Shown here one piece after another: positions 13,190-13,252 of a stretch of 13,252 bases of DNA (positions within the stretch are counted from its first letter, which is position 1; each line of letters opens with the position of its first letter). The position numbers and the translations under genes are program-made. A model generated the notes under the pieces. That model saw nothing but the letters and a program-made list of their open reading frames with translations, searched no databases and was not told where the DNA came from. The DNA lies in contig NZ_JAJFCK010000053.1 in the NCBI RefSeq assembly GCF_020709055.1, forward strand, positions 1-13,252, in the 5' to 3' direction. This DNA is from Ruminococcus callidus (GTDB lineage: Bacteria > Bacillota > Clostridia > Oscillospirales > Ruminococcaceae).

Positions 13190-13252
13190 AGAAATTCTGG
13201 AACTTTATCCAAAATGAAGATACATCGGAAACAGAGCTTTTGTTTAACGGTC
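13186..13252 (+). CDS. ClpP-like prohead protease, N-terminal fragment (cut by window end)
   Basis: ATG 13186 overlaps the portal stop (ATGA) and follows AAGGAGGAG within the portal 3' end. The 22 visible residues begin MKKFWNFIQNEDTSETELLF. In siphophages of this group the gene after an HK97-type portal is a ClpP-like head maturation protease beginning M-K-x-F-W-N followed by an E-L-x-x-x-G strand. Assignment rests on that short start and on gene order. Confidence 0.7.
   Translation, partial: MKKFWNFIQNEDTSETELLFNG

Overview
The window looks like chromosomal DNA of a gut-type Clostridia bacterium (Ruminococcus/Oscillospirales-like; this is an inference from the families of the mobile elements, since no core gene is present). 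It is an accessory region: a long CRISPR array followed by a mosaic of prophage, conjugative-element and insertion-sequence pieces.

Layout. (1) 26-1783: a CRISPR array of 27 repeats of 32 bp with a type I-C-like repeat. It reads on the + strand; its leader and cas genes must lie left of the window, and the right end is the old, decayed end. (2) 1784-2550: scar DNA with the broken C-terminal end of an IS110-type transposase (minus strand), then three phage structural fragments on the plus strand (a gene tail, a frameshifted tail-completion-type gene, and the first codons of a major tail protein gene). (3) 2550-3258: a 5'-truncated IS3-family transposase whose intact right end sits inside a VirD4/TcpA coupling-protein gene. 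(4) 3256-9232: a minus-strand remnant of an integrative conjugative element. In transcription order it has a replication initiator, a CHC2 zinc-finger primase-like protein, a DnaC-like helicase loader, three small unknown proteins, a sigma-region-4-like HTH protein, a small unknown protein, PcfB and the stump of the coupling protein. A plus-strand two-gene cassette (small HTH regulator plus YhcG/DUF1016 PD-(D/E)XK nuclease) interrupts this series. It has its own near-consensus promoter, an operator-like palindrome and a bidirectional terminator. (5) 9371-13252: a prophage packaging module on the plus strand: 5'-truncated terminase large subunit, HK97-type portal and the start of a ClpP-like head protease. 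A minus-strand moron-like insert (small ORF, lipoprotein, small truncated ORF, and a MITE-like inverted-repeat element) separates terL from the portal gene.

How it fits together. The conjugative element keeps its replication genes but has lost the coupling ATPase, and no relaxase or VirB4 is visible, so the copy here is probably not self-transmissible. The prophage lacks an intact terL here and its tail fragments lie on the wrong side of terL, so it too looks defective or rearranged. The part most likely to be active and least described is the HTH-nuclease cassette at 4384-5722, which has the layout of an autoregulated toxin/defence unit. The second is the lipoprotein insert in the phage late region. 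All assignments come from reading the sequence; no database search was run.
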